Shown: one piece after another, positions 12,646 to 24,156 of the stretch
How positions within the stretch are numbered: position 1 is the first letter of the stretch
How the letters are laid out: the number at the start of each line of letters is the position of its first letter
Assembly (NCBI RefSeq): GCF_004664715.2
Contig: NC_051079.1
Span: 56,881,660-56,945,659 of the forward strand
From: Peromyscus leucopus
Taxonomy: Eukaryota; Chordata; Mammalia; Rodentia; Cricetidae
Length of the DNA: 64,000 nt
Reading direction: 5' to 3'
Position numbers and translations under genes: made by a program
Notes under the pieces: generated by a model
Databases searched by the model: none
The model's input: the letters and a program-made list of their open reading frames with translations, nothing else
Told to the model about the DNA's origin: nothing

Positions 12646-12739
12646 CTGGAGGTCAGTGTCAAATGTCTTCTTCTATGGATCGTAACTCTTTGAAACAGTG
12701 TCTCTAACTGAGCTTGAAGCTCACCAATATGGCAAGGCT

Positions 12740-13109
12740 AGCTGTAATCAGACCTGTTCTGTCCTACCTGCCAGCTCCCAAATAACCACGTAAGACATCT
12801 TATTAATTATAAGGCTCAAAAAGAAATTATAAAAGCTCAGCCAATAGCTTAAGCTTGTTTCTAACTAGCTCTCATAAATTAAACTAGCCCATTTCTATCA
12901 ATTTACTTTCTAGCTCATGGCTATATTACCTTTACTCTGTACTGCCCATGTTGCTTCCTCTGAGTCCTGACATCTCCTCTCAACTCTTGCCCTACTTCTT
13001 CCCAGCATTCTCTCCGCTCCCAAAATTCTGCCTAGCTATGGGCTGTTTAGCCTTTTATTAAACCAATCACAGTGAAGTATCTTCACATAGTGTAAAGGAA
13101 TATTCCACA
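12740..13109 (-). mobile_element. Solo-type LTR of a cricetid ERV family (antisense)
   Basis: In minus-strand sense the element starts TGTGGAATATTCC (13,109 downward), contains a ggtttaataaa polyadenylation-type signal, and ends around 12,740-12,770. Two further copies at 14,395-14,736 and 16,558-16,922 share this structure. No coding region accompanies this copy. The left boundary is approximate. Confidence 0.65.
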
Positions 13110-13579
13110 ACAGCTAACTCCAGAGATTCTTTCTCCTGCCTCTACCTACTCAGAATTAGAGTTAAAGATACATGTCACCACACCCAGATTTCCACATGAG
13201 TGCTGGCATCTGAACTCAGTCCTCATGCTTGGGTGGCAAGCACTTCGCTGACTGAGCCTTATTCTCAGTTCTCCTGAGAATCTGTTATGTCTGCCACTCC
13301 GTGATTTTCTTTTGTGACAGCTAACTTGGATGACAATGTGCCTAATTAGACTTTCCCATTTCCCTTCAACATGGCCTCACTTCTCTCCCACCCAACACTC
13401 ATAGACAACATAAAGCTGCAGTAGAAATGCATTTACAGAATTCTCTGAAAGTCCTACCAGTCAATATCAACACATGTGATGGAATTAAAGGTAGCCTAGC
13501 TAGAGATAACTATTCCATAGATAAAATGCCTGGATGGACAATCTTTGGATACACTTGGTATGCATGCTAATTGCAATAT

Positions 13580-13830
13580 GCCAGCTACCTCAGATAGATT
13601 CCATGACTTTACTTATATGAGGATTTTAAAATGTCTAACTCATTGAAGCAGAAGACAGAATGGAGGTCTATGGACTGGAGAAAGGAGAAAATGAGGGATT
13701 GGTGTGTAATAATTATAACATTGCAGCCATGTAAGGCAAGTTCTGGAAATCTGCCATGTGGCATTACACCTTTAATTAATGTCTGAGTAACTGATGCTAA
13801 AAAATTTTTATGAGAGAGTAGATGATACAA
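13580..13830 (+). mobile_element. L1 3'-end fragment (sense)
   Basis: The stretch ttacttatatgaggatttta, then agaagacagaatggaggtc, follows the sense 3' region of older mammalian L1 elements. It is too diverged to name a subfamily. Confidence 0.5.
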
Positions 13831-14019
13831 TAAACAGCAGCAGCAGGGAAAAAAACAACTAAATACTGCCTTTTGTCATGAACACAGCTGTAAAGTATTC
13901 TAAGCAAAATTTAGCTGAATATCAAATCCAACAACATAAAATGGATAATATATAACAAACACCTAAAGTTTATTCCAGGAAGGATGATTTAATATCATCA
14001 CAGTTCTCCATATTTGTAA

Positions 14020-14390
14020 TAGTTACTCACTAGTGTCAAACTGACAAGACCCAGAATCACCATGGAAACAAGCCTCTGGGCATGTCTGTGAAGGATTATC
14101 TAGATTAGGTCAACTGAGGTGAGAAGAACTATCCTAAGTATGGGCAGCATCATTCTAGGGCCTGGGGATCCAGACTGCATCAAAAGGAGAGAATCAACTG
14201 AAGGGGGCAATGCCTGCCTCTGCTTCCTGACTCCAGATGCTATGTGACCAGCCACCTCAGGCTCCTGCTCAATGACTTCCTGCCACACTAGACTGTACCA
14301 GGAGCAATAAGCCAAGATGAGCCTTCTTTTCTTCAGGGCTTTGTCAAGTATTCTGTTACAGCAACAGGGAGCATAGGTGGAGTTCTCCTG
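14020..14390 (+). mobile_element. Fragment of a dispersed rodent repeat (same family as 3,931)
   Basis: It contains gcctctgggcatgtctgtga and gagcaataagccaagatgag, matching the signatures seen at 3,931-4,370 and 50,537-51,045. Confidence 0.5.
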
Positions 14391-14394
14391 TGCC

Positions 14395-15830
14395 AGCAGC
14401 TGCTCTCAACTAACCACTCAGAGTCTTAATAGTAATTATAAATATTCAGCCACTAGCTCAGGCTTGTTACTAGTTAACTCTTATATTTAAATTAACCCAT
14501 ATTTTTTTTTATCTGTATTTTGCCAAGTGGCTTGGTACCTTTTCTCAGTATGGTATGCCTATCTGCTTCCCTCTGCATCCACTGGCAACTCCTCACTCCA
14601 TCCTTCTTCCTCCCTGAATTCTGAGTTTGGCTCTTCCAGCCTAACCTTATCCTTACCAGCTATTGGCCAGTCAGTTTGTTTATTAAACCAATCATAAGTG
14701 ACATATATTGATGCAGTGATAAAGGAATATTCCACATTTCCCCCTTTTGCCTAATTAAAAAGAAAGGTTTTAACTTTAACATAGTAAAATTATATATAAG
14801 AAAACAGTTATTAAGTAAGAATTGCAGTTAAAATATCTAGTTTATTTGTACTTGGCAAAATTAGAGAAAATATTTTATTATCTATCATTTTTGACTCTCA
14901 AGTTTTATACCTAATTTGTTTTATCATAACTAAGGAAAACTTTAACTATGACTATCTAGTCTTCAACTCCATCAAAGACCCCAGAAGCGTGAAATGTTAC
15001 CTAACATCAGGGATATCTTGCTGCCTGGGCAGTTACCCAAAGTTCTTTTGTGATGTTGAGGCATCCATCTTTAGCACACAGGCCTAGCATATCTAACAGA
15101 CTTTTTAAGAAGCAGGGAATTTTGAAGGACCCTCCTACCTTGACTTGGCAAAGTTTGGCAGTCACTTTTTTTGTGTGTTTTGACGGTCCATTTTTGACAG
15201 CACACTGTCAGCAGTTGAGGCAAGGGCAGATTTTTGTTCAGTGGCTATATTTTGCCACAAAGAAAGCAAACTCCATATGGAGTTTCTTTGATGTCCATCA
15301 TTTTCTCTGAAGTAGATTGGTGCTGCTGGAAGCAGATATGTCTCACTGTCAAGGAAAATCTTTAGGTTATTAAATATTTTAAATGCCATATTCTATAGGT
15401 CTTTGAAGTGTTTGAAGACTATCAATCTAAATATATCTGTGTGTGACCTTGAAAACATACCTAACATGACTGTAAGTCTGACTATTATAGATTATGACTA
15501 ACCTGTATTTCTTAATTATACATTATATTTTTTAAATCAGCTGTAAAAACATAATACTCTAAACAAGAGTAGAAGCAAACATACAGTATAACAAAATTAG
15601 CTTTAAATTTGTATCAATAAACCAAAATCTATACCAATATAAATTATTTTGAGATTAATAGTTGCAGTAGATTCAGTAATTACCCTTTTATCCTATCAAT
15701 TCTATATCCTCCCTTTTTCTTTGTAGAAAGAGATCCTTGACTCTAATCTCCTTTGTTCAGTGTAGTGGTATTTGCTCCGCCCATGACCTTGGGCTACAGG
15801 GCCGGAAGGAGGCAGTGCTTCCTGCTGTTA
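14395..15830 (-). mobile_element. ERV-like copy 1: 3' LTR plus internal sequence (antisense)
   Basis: An LTR of the same family as at 12,740 occupies about 14,395-14,736 (sense start TGTGGAATA at 14,736). Non-coding internal sequence continues to about 15,830. In minus-strand sense the internal part lies 5' of the LTR, so this is the 3' end of the element. I see no intact gag, pol or env frame. A marker near its far end (gtggtatttgctccgcccat, 15,765-15,784) reappears inverted at about 16,455-16,474. Confidence 0.65.
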
Positions 15831-16410
15831 CATGTGACTTCTTATAAGGGAAGAGAGAAGGGTCACCTTTCCCCCTTTTTGTCTAAATAATGTTCTAAAT
15901 GTAATGCAAACTATATACAATAAGAATGATTATCAATTATTGTCCAGGAAAAACAAAGGGCAATAATATAAATAAAAATGGAACTACAACCAACAAGAAT
16001 AGCATCAAACAAGAAGGACATGCTAAATGTCCAGAACGTAGGTAAATGGCAAATTACTGAGATTACTCCAATAGCTGTCCTATCTTGAAGATTCTAACTC
16101 TAGTACTAATATGTTCTAGGTAAGATATGAGAAGATTGTAACTGTAACCATCTAGTTTTCAACTCCATCAAAGACCCAAAAAGGAACATAATAATACCTG
16201 AGAAAACAGAAAATGCAAGCAAGCAATTTCTGAAATTCTTGAAAGAGACAGCTGGCAGCCTAGACAGTCACCTAAAGTTTCTCAGTGTTGTTGGGGCAAC
16301 CAATTTGGCTACAGGCCTAGAATATCTGACAGACCATTTTCAGAAGCAGGAACTTCGAAAGACCATCTTAGCCTGTCTTGCCCCCTTCCCTTGTATGAGA
16401 TCATGTACAT
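15831..16410. mobile_element. Internal sequence of the ERV-like composite
   Basis: Non-coding, A-rich sequence lies between two oppositely oriented copies. The part at 16,155-16,370 repeats, in the same direction, the internal sequence of copy 1 at 14,970-15,131 (both contain caactccatcaaagaccc, and later tacaggcctaga- or cacaggcctagc-type sequence). The region is therefore a composite and not a single insertion. Confidence 0.5.
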
Positions 16411-16922
16411 AGGCAGGAAGCACTGCCTTTTCCAAGCCCTATAGCCCAAGGTCATGGGCAGAGCAAATACCACTAGAGTTCAGCTTTTTTCCTGACCACT
16501 GCCAATAACAACTTGTAACCAACCCCCTTTAAATGATAATAAACATCCATAACCCATCTTTGGGAATATGGACTATTCCTTTACACTATGTGAATATATG
16601 TCGCTATGGTTGGTTTAATATACAAGCTAACTTGTCAATAGCTGAACAGGATAAGGTGAGGTGAGAAAGCCAAGCTGAGAAACCTGGGAGGAAGAAGGGT
16701 GGCGTGGAGAGTCACCAGACAGACCGAGAGTAAGGAAGACATGCCACAGAGGTAAATGCCATCAGACTTGGGGAAGCAGATAGATTAATAAAAATGGGTT
16801 AATTTAAGTGGTAAGGGCTAATTAGTAACAAGCCTGAGCTATTAGCTAAACATGTGTTATTAATATTAAGTCTCTGTGTGGTAATTTGGGAGTGGGCTGG
16901 TGGGACAGAAAAACTCTCCCTC
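16411..16922 (+). mobile_element. ERV-like copy 2: internal end plus LTR (sense)
   Basis: This is the mirror image of copy 1: aggcaggaagcactgcc and gcccaaggtcatgggcagag, then an LTR (about 16,558-16,922) with ctattcctttacactatgtg and ggttggtttaata near its start. Its terminal bases are more eroded than those of the other two LTRs. Confidence 0.65.
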
Positions 16923-17404
16923 CAAGAGAGTATTACTAGTGAAAATGAAAAAACTAAAGAGACGCTCCCAAACATCTCAGCAATCAAGAAATAGAAACCA
17001 CCACAAATAAAACCTTGCATGACCTGATAAAGGGTATTTGTGATACAAACAAAAAACTCTACAATTCACATCATACTGAGAACTAAAGGAGTAGTCCTCT
17101 CTAAAAACAGGAGCAAAGTAAAAAAAAAAAATAGCTTCTCTCAAGTTCCTATTTAATTTTGTAATTAGTAAAGTTATAAGTCGAATAAAAAAAAACATTA
17201 TGTTAGGAATTGAAGACATCAAACTGTCTTTTGCCGAAGGCAGGATCATCTAGAGAGTGTATAGTAGACCTGGTTCTATCTACCCCACTTCCCCCTAAAC
17301 AACTAAGCCTATTAGGAGTTTAGCTAGGTTGCAGAATACACTAAAATTTAGACAAAAATCAGTTCTACTTCACCACACTACTAAAAGCAAAGGAAAATTA
17401 AATT

Positions 17405-17407
<3 letters not shown>

Positions 17408-17446
<39 letters not shown>
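17408..17446. repeat. (CA)n microsatellite
   Basis: About 18 CA units run into atatat. Confidence 0.95.
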
Positions 17447-17450
<4 letters not shown>

Positions 17451-17949
17451 GTTGAATTATATATACAGATAAATTTAACAAAAGTTTGTAAGAATTATAC
17501 ACAGAACTAAAAAAGAAAAACAATTGTTTGCAAAGCCACAAAGATCTGAGATACAAACTATACAAGGGCCAAAGATTCACTGTGTTAAGATGTCATTTCA
17601 ACCCACATTGATCTACAGACACAACACAATGTGATGAAACCTTAGCAGGCTGTTTTTGTGTAAATTGAAAAAAAGTATTTCTATGATTTATTAAGTAGTT
17701 ACTAATATATTGATCACAAGACAATACACACCCACAAGAGTTAGCATAATCATAAAAGAAAACTCACTTTCCACAAAGGTGAGAGGCTTTTTGTGCACAA
17801 ATGGTAGGGTTTGCCACAACAATGTAGGTTCAACTGGATTTCCACATGGAAAAAAAATAATTTGGAGGTATACCTGATACCATGGAAAAATGAACTCAAA
17901 ATGAGTCTGAAATGAAAACCTAGATAGGATTAAATGAACATTCTAAATT

Positions 17950-18491
17950 TATAAACGTCTAAGAGGCAAAAAGTGGGTTGTAAAAAGATATTTTAGCTAT
18001 GATACTAAACACATGATCTAGAAAAAGAAGAAATTTATATAACATACTTCTTCAAAATTACAGTCTTCTACATGAAGGACACTGAGACTGAAATAACAAA
18101 CCATAGACTGAGAGAAAATATGTCCAGATCATAATCACAATAAATTAATTGCATCTAGGATATATCCTGTGCCCTTAAAATGCAACATTAAAAACCTCAC
18201 AAATTTTAAGCTTAACCAGATTTAAACAGACACCTCCCCAAAGAAATATGCTGATGCCAAAGAACCATATATAATATGCTCCAAAATATTACTGAGTGAG
18301 GAAATGCAATTAAAACTACAATGGAAAATTACTATCCACATATTAGTAGTGAGTACTATCTAGTACTGTTAATGAAGGAGTTGGAGTGCTTAATGCTTCC
18401 AAACACGCTGTTGATGATGCTGGTTCAAGTGTGAAATGGAGCAACCATCTTGGAAAAATAGTGGAACATTTGTTAAGAACTTCATTTCTTT
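17950..18491 (+). mobile_element. Old L1, ORF2 3' region (sense), decayed
   Basis: The order of motifs follows the end of L1 ORF2: aacagacacctccccaaag (18,225), gaggaaatgcaattaaaact (18,298), then gtgaaatggagcaaccatc (18,431). The frame is broken many times. The L1 continues at 19,141 after two later insertions. Confidence 0.7.
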
Positions 18492-18860
18492 GCCTGATTT
18501 GATAAAAAATACTCTGACAAAAGCAACTTAAGGGAGAAAGTGTTCTTTCTGACCTTCCTTTCCAGGGGACAGTCCCTCACAGCAGGGAGTCAAGGTGGCA
18601 GGACCTGGAAGCAGCTGGTCACTTCACATCTGCCACCAGGAAGCAGGGAGAGGTGAGCGCAGCTGCTGTACCCTTTCTCCATCTGTCCAGTCCAGGATCC
18701 CAGACAGGGGATGTCACCACCTATTGTGGACTCTTTCCAGCTCAGGTAATGAAATCAAGATAACCCCCCACAGATATGCCCAGAGGCCTGTCTCCCAGGC
18801 AATGCTAGATTCTGCCAAGTGGGCAGTTAACAGTAACCATCACGGAAAGGGGAAACGCCT
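18492..18860 (+). mobile_element. Dispersed rodent repeat (family not named), inserted in L1
   Basis: The sequence aatactctgacaaaagcaac, later agtcaaggtggcaggacct and ctcccaggcaatgctagatt, belongs to a very common rodent repeat that I recognise but cannot name with certainty. It interrupts the flanking L1. Confidence 0.55.
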
Positions 18861-18930
18861 GACTGTGAAAGTATTCCACTCACAGCCAGGCACTTACCCA
18901 AGAACAATAAAAGTATGTTTCTGTTTTTAA

Positions 18931-18932
18931 GA

Positions 18933-18982
<50 letters not shown>

Positions 18983-19141
18983 TGTGTGTGTCTGTGTGTA
19001 CGTGAGTGCAGGTGCCTATGGAGGTCAGAGGCCTTGGGTCCCCCTAAAGCTGGTTATGAACCTCCCAACGTGGGAATGAAACTCAGGTCCTATCCAAGAG
19101 CAATATTCCCTTTTAACTGCTGAGTCATGACTCTATCCCTG
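18931..19141 (-). mobile_element. B2/B3-type SINE (antisense) with expanded (TG)n tail
   Basis: A (TG)n tract (18,934-18,982) leads into gcctatggaggtcagagg, gaatgaaactcaggtcct and ttaactgctgagtcatgac. These are the reversed B2/B3 body and its tRNA-derived head. The microsatellite is the CA-rich SINE tail. Confidence 0.75.
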
Positions 19142-19545
19142 CAAGGATATTGCTATGCACACACTTGTCACAGATGTCTACAGCAACTTCCTTCCTAAGT
19201 GGTCTCAAACTGGAAACAACGCAAATGACCCGTAAAGGGTAAACAGAAAAACAAATGTTGTTATACATCTGTATTTTCCGGCAATGAGATGAACAGAATG
19301 TTGAAACATGACATAACATGGATGAATCATAAAGTCGTTATCCTGAACTGAGGAAGCTAGATCAAAAATAAAGATAATATAGTGTTAGGACTATGTTGTA
19401 AGCAAATTCAGGTCAAGCAAACTATAGGGACAGAAAATGGATGTCTGGTTGCCTGGGGATGTAGGGAGGAGATGGGGGGGGCAGAGCTGAGAGGCAGGGA
19501 GGAGTGAGGAAAAATGTCATAGGATTCTGAGGAACTTTTATAAAG
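19142..19545 (+). mobile_element. Old L1 3' end (sense), continuation
   Basis: Motifs continue in L1 order: aactggaaacaacgcaaatg (19,208), tgacataacatggatgaatc (19,309) and gggacagaaaatggatgtct (19,428). Confidence 0.7.
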
Positions 19546-19547
19546 TT

Positions 19548-19548
<1 letters not shown>

Positions 19549-19598
<50 letters not shown>

Positions 19599-19748
19599 GA
19601 GATCACACACATATCACAGAATACCTATGGAGATCAAAGGACAACCTTCAAGAGTTGTTTCTCCCTGTCAATCATCTGGGTTCCAGATATCAAGGCTCTC
19701 AGACTTGGGGACAAGCACGTTCACCCGTGGAGCCCCCTCCCTGGTCCC
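19549..19748 (-). mobile_element. B3-type SINE (antisense) with expanded (TG)n tail
   Basis: (TG)23 at about 19,551-19,597 is followed by the diverged reversed B3 body (atggagatcaaaggacaacc) and head (gacaagcacgttcacc). It has the same tail-to-microsatellite arrangement as the copy at 18,931. Confidence 0.65.
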
Positions 19749-20004
19749 TGAAGAGCTCTGGGAGCTGATGATTATGTACATTTTCTCATTTGATTTCATG
19801 TCGCAGAAATATGACAGAATGTACCAAATTATACACTTGTATGGTGACATTTATTGAATCTCAAATATGATTTAATAAAGCTATCTTTAGGCATATGAAA
19901 CACCCAAAATGACACTAAATAAAAAAATCATGGGGTATTTTTGCCTCTTCATTTTTATCACAACAGTCCAATGTGCTAAATATTATTATTTTTAATATTT
20001 GAAT

Positions 20005-20565
20005 TAGTTACCGAACTATTGCTGTGATTAGACACCACGGCCAAGGCAATGTAAAAGAGTTTATTTGGGCCTCAATTCCAGAGGGATACTGCAGGAGCTT
20101 TCTCAGTCCTTTGGGGTGAGAAGGGACTCACTTTGCTGGAAACTGGGTAGGTGAAAGTCCCTGACGAGCCAGGCAGGCTTATGGGGTAGGAAGCAGCTGG
20201 CCTACCTGGTGGATGGTGAGAGGAAGCTGCTGAGAATTTCTTCTATGAATATGAGATTTTATGTCATCTTCCCTTGGTTTATAGCAGCCTCTTCTATACT
20301 AAAATGTGTGTCACATTCCCTCGAGTTCCTGATGGTGAAGCAGAGGCAGCAGGCAGCAGGCAATGAAGCTGGAGCAGAAGTTGGTGAGGTCACATCCTCC
20401 ACCATGGGCACAAAACAGAGAGAGGCACATGGGGAAGGGCCACAGGGAAGATTTTCTCCAGCAAGGGTATCCCAACTTAACCTCCTGAAACAGAACCAAC
20501 CACAGCACCGGAGTATTCAAATGCAGGGATTGGGAGGAGGGAGCATTCCTCATTCAGACCATCAT
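20005..20565. mobile_element. Dispersed rodent repeat, related to the 23,560 element
   Basis: It begins with ttaccgaactattgctgtga and agacaccacggccaaggcaa, the opening signature of a common rodent repeat. A 130-codon frame at 20,209-20,601 runs through it and has no domain, so I do not regard it as a gene. Confidence 0.5.
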
Positions 20566-20744
20566 AGATCCCAATGTGTTCTAGAACAAAAGCTGCTTTG
20601 ACTTCTAAAACTGATCTCTACACAGCTAGAAGTAGACCATTTCTACGTCCCTCCTCTGAGTACCCAGTAACATTCCTTTTTCTTCCTAAGCCCCCTTTTC
20701 TATCTCCTAGTTCTTTCCCCCCAGACTTCCCTAATGACGACTTT

Positions 20745-20911
20745 TTTTTTTAAAAATGTTCATTTGTGTTTTTGCCATGAGTGACAGGGTCCCCTGAAAC
20801 TGGAGTTACAGACAGGTGAGAGCTGCTATGTGGATGCTGGGAATTGAACTCAAGTCCTCTGGAAGAGTAGTCAGTGCTTTTAATCTCTGAGCCATCTCTC
20901 CAGCTCCCCTA
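20745..20911 (-). mobile_element. B2/B3-type SINE (antisense)
   Basis: gctgggaattgaactcaagt, cctctggaagagtagtcag and ctgagccatctctccagctc give the reversed tRNA-derived head. Confidence 0.85.
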
Positions 20912-21471
20912 GTGGCATCTTATTTGCTACTTTCTACCTTTTTATAGGCTGAAGGTATATGGCACCATGATCAAAATGTAAGTTTACTGTATCCTTAAGT
21001 TATCACATCACTGCCTTCTTCAGAAGCATTTGATGAAAACAATACAGGACCCACATCAACAGCAAATTCTCTAGTAGTCAGATTGGAAGAGTCAAAGTAG
21101 GTAGGTGAAATTACTGTGATATTCTAATTAACTCCAAATATAAAAAAATAACCATTTCAATATGATGTATAATATCATGTAATTGATATTAAGATTAATT
21201 ATTAAGGAAATCTTCATAATCCTAGCTGTATTTTCCACTTACATTATGGCTCAATCCTGATGATGAAGTGTTCAATGCTAATGGATGTTTCATTAGCTAA
21301 TACAGGCTGAAGTGTCTCAGGTTTTCAGGAAACTGGGCATTGAAAGTGATAATGATTTTTGAATTAATTAAAATCTTTGGGGGCTTTAAAAGGGGATGAT
21401 GAGGATTTCTAAGAGTGGAAAGGATTAATGACCATCACAATAAAATCAGGTTTATCTTTAATTTGCTTCTA

Positions 21472-21474
21472 AGA

Positions 21475-21538
<64 letters not shown>

Positions 21539-21690
21539 TTTTTTGAGGCAAGGTTTCTCTTTGTAGCTCTGGATTTTCTGAAACTAGCTCTGTAGACCAG
21601 GCTAGCCTTGGACACACAGAGATCTGCCTGCCTCTGCCTTCCAAATGCTGGGATTAAGGGTGTGCGCCACCACTGCCCGGCAGAAATTCT
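21472..21690 (-). mobile_element. B1 SINE (antisense) with (TC)n tail and target-site duplication
   Basis: The B1 body (21,540-21,681) is bracketed, together with a long (TC)n tract at about 21,479-21,532, by the 9-bp direct repeat agaaattct (21,472-21,480 and 21,682-21,690). The microsatellite is therefore inside the inserted unit and is the former A-rich tail. Confidence 0.9.
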
Positions 21691-21699
21691 ACATCATGT

Positions 21700-21790
21700 T
21701 TATTGACGAATCTTATCTGACACTATACAGCATGCCATCTTTGGGTCTCAGTTTCCTTATCCATTACATGGGAAAAATATCTGTCAATAG
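21700..21790 (+). mobile_element. MIR-like fragment
   Basis: gggtctcagtttccttatcc and attacatgggaaaaat match the conserved end of the MIR core. Confidence 0.5.
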
Positions 21791-21849
21791 TGTTATGGTG
21801 TTTTGAATGAGAAAATATACTCCATAGACTTGAACATTGCGTCTACTTT

Positions 21850-22100
21850 GATGGGCTCAAGTGAGGTGGTGCATCCTGGCTGAGGAAGTATATTACTGTA
21901 GGTTGGCAATGAGAGTGACTAGCCTGGTCTACTTTCAGTTGGCTCTCTCTGCTTCATGCTTGCCTTGGAAGATGCCAGCACTCAGCTTCCTGCTTGTACT
22001 ATCATGCCTGCTACTTGCTACATGCTTTTCCACCATGATGGACTCTTCTCCCTCTGGAACTCTAAGCCCAAATAAACTCTTTAAACTCAGATAAACTCTG
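21850..22100 (+). mobile_element. Dispersed rodent repeat end (family not named)
   Basis: accatgatggactcttctcc, ctctggaactctaagcccaa and ataaactctttaaactcag are the typical 3' end of a common rodent repeat. Confidence 0.55.
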
Positions 22101-22973
22101 GGTCAGCTAGAGATCTGTGGAGCTCTGCAATATTGGTGTTGATTGAGTGTCAGTGAATCTTGGGAGATTTTCTTGGGCATGTCATGCTGACTGTTCACCA
22201 TGGGACAGGTGGGTACTTGAGTATCCATCATATTGGCAGAAGTACTGCATTCTGAACTTGGTAGACCATGTTCAGTTCTCATCATTTAGAATTCCAGCAC
22301 AGATAAAATACTGCTGAAACTACGGTACACGACACGTGTAAAAATATAAAAACAGAGCCAAGTCTTGGAATAACATCCTGCTCTCCCAGAATCTTCCCTG
22401 TCTGATGTCTCATGTTGCCATGCTAGTCTATTTCCTGTGTGTAATCGTTTCCATCTTGATGGATATTTCTCTGCTGGAGCTCTTTGAGTCAAGTTAATTT
22501 ACAGCATCTTTTCTGTTACCTTCTGAGTTTGGAACCAATGGAGAAACATACAGGAGTTAGACAGATGGTGAGAGAGTGTGGCTTTAGATTAGATGCCCAG
22601 CGAGCTCCCTAATACATCACCCACAAGTAAGAGGAGACACCAGCCCCATCACAGATGGAGGTGGACAATAAAGGTCCACTCCAAGCAGAGCTCATGAATG
22701 AACAGACCAGATTGTTGACTAAGAAAGGATTAGCTAGCGAGCCACTGAGCATGCTCAGCAATGTCATCCAAACTCACCAAATGAGTCAGCCTACAAGAAA
22801 GAGACATGGGAAGAAAGACCAGTCCCTAGCAGAAAACCCTCTGCCTGTGCTAGGCCAGGGAAATTGATCCTCCACAACCAGGATCTGCTCCTACATGAAT
22901 GAATTTATGTTATCAAGATGCCAAAGGTCTTTGTAAATATCATCACATAGACTTATAGAAAGTATCTTTCCTA

Positions 22974-23096
22974 GCTGGGCAGTGGTGGTGGTGTACGCCT
23001 TTAATCCCAGCACTCAGGAGGTGGAGCCAAGAGAATCTCTGAGTTCGAGGACAGCCTGGTCTACAGAGCTAGATCCAGGACAGGCACCAAAACTAC
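22974..23096 (+). mobile_element. B1 SINE followed by (TA)n
   Basis: agctgggcagtggtggtggt, cctttaatcccagcactcag and ggacagcctggtctacagag identify B1. The 3' end changes into a (TA)-rich stretch at 23,094-23,132. Confidence 0.9.
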
Positions 23097-23297
23097 ATAT
23101 ATATATGATGTATATGATATATATATATATATATTTCTCATTCATTCATTTTGGTGCCTATTATAGACTGGATTTTCTTCTAGATTCTGCTAGATTCTAC
23201 TAGATAAAGAGACAACACTCCTGCCTTCACAGATACTTCTAAACATGAACAAAAATATTGTACTATGGATGGTGATAAGTGCTATTAAGAAAAAAAA

Positions 23298-23537
23298 CTG
23301 CCTCCTGCATGCCAAGCATTCTTCCCAGGGCCCCTTACTTGGCTTGGAGAACTTGTTTGTCCTAGATATCTGCAGGGTTCCTTCCACCTCTCCATCAGGA
23401 CATTTTTTTTCTAATGTCTCCTTTCCTTGATATGTTTCCCTAATCTCAGTTAATCCATGCTTGCTTAACTGTTGTCCTGGCAAGTTTTTCGAGTCAACTT
23501 GACACCAGCTAGAGTCATCAGATTGGAAGGAGCCTCC
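23298..23537. repeat. Left arm of a near-perfect inverted duplication
   Basis: This arm reads, in reverse complement, almost exactly like 23,913-24,156. By eye the differences are agatatc/agatctc, a T-run length change (8 versus about 12), tcgagtc/tcgaatc, and two or three bases near the inner end. The arm carries catgccaagcattcttccc and tgtttccctaatctcagtta. Confidence 0.9.
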
Positions 23538-23559
23538 TTCCTATAGGAGGCATGTAGGC

Positions 23560-23912
23560 CAACAGTTGTCTTAGGGTTTCTATTGCTTCAGTGAAACGTC
23601 ATGACCAAAATGTAAGCTGGGGAGGAAAAAGTTTATTCGGTTTATACTTCCATATTGCTGTTCATCACTGAAGGAAGTCAGGACAGGAACTCAAACAGGG
23701 CAGGATCCTGGAGGCAAGAACTGATTCAGAGACCATGGAGGGGTGCTGCTTACTGGTTTGCATCCCCTGGCTTGCTCAGCCTGCTTTCTTACAGAATCCA
23801 GGACCACCAGCTTAGGGATGGCACCACCCACCATGGGCTGGGCCTTCCTGCATTGATGATCACTAATTGCAAAATGGGTTATGCCTGGGTCTCATGGAGG
23901 CATTTCCTCCAG
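23560..23912 (+). mobile_element. Dispersed rodent repeat forming the spacer of the inverted duplication
   Basis: The spacer is a rodent interspersed repeat (ttagggtttctattgcttca, tgaccaaaatgtaagctggg, ctgaaggaagtcaggacagg). Its own terminal part, gatgactctagctggtgtca, continues into the right arm. Confidence 0.6.
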
Positions 23913-24156
23913 GGAGGCTCCTTCCTATGTGATGACTCTAGCTGGTGTCAAGTTGATTCGAAAAACTTGCCAGGACAACAGTTAAGCAAGCATGGATTAA
24001 CTGAGATTAGGGAAACATATCAAGGAAAGGAGACATTAGAAAAAAAAAAAATGTCCTGATGGAGAGGTGGAAGGAACCCTGCAGAGATCTAGGACAAACA
24101 AGTTCTCCAAGCCAAGTAAGGGGCCCTGGGAAGAATGCTTGGCATGCAGGAGGCAG
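23913..24156. repeat. Right arm of a near-perfect inverted duplication
   Basis: Partner of 23,298-23,537 in opposite orientation. It runs from ggaggctccttcctatgtga to ttggcatgcaggaggcag. Only a handful of substitutions separate the arms, so the duplication is far younger than most surrounding repeats. Confidence 0.9.

Noticed and set aside
20209..20601. 130-codon plus-strand frame
   Set aside because: It lies within a dispersed rodent repeat, has no domain, and is contradicted by an overlapping minus-strand frame of similar quality.
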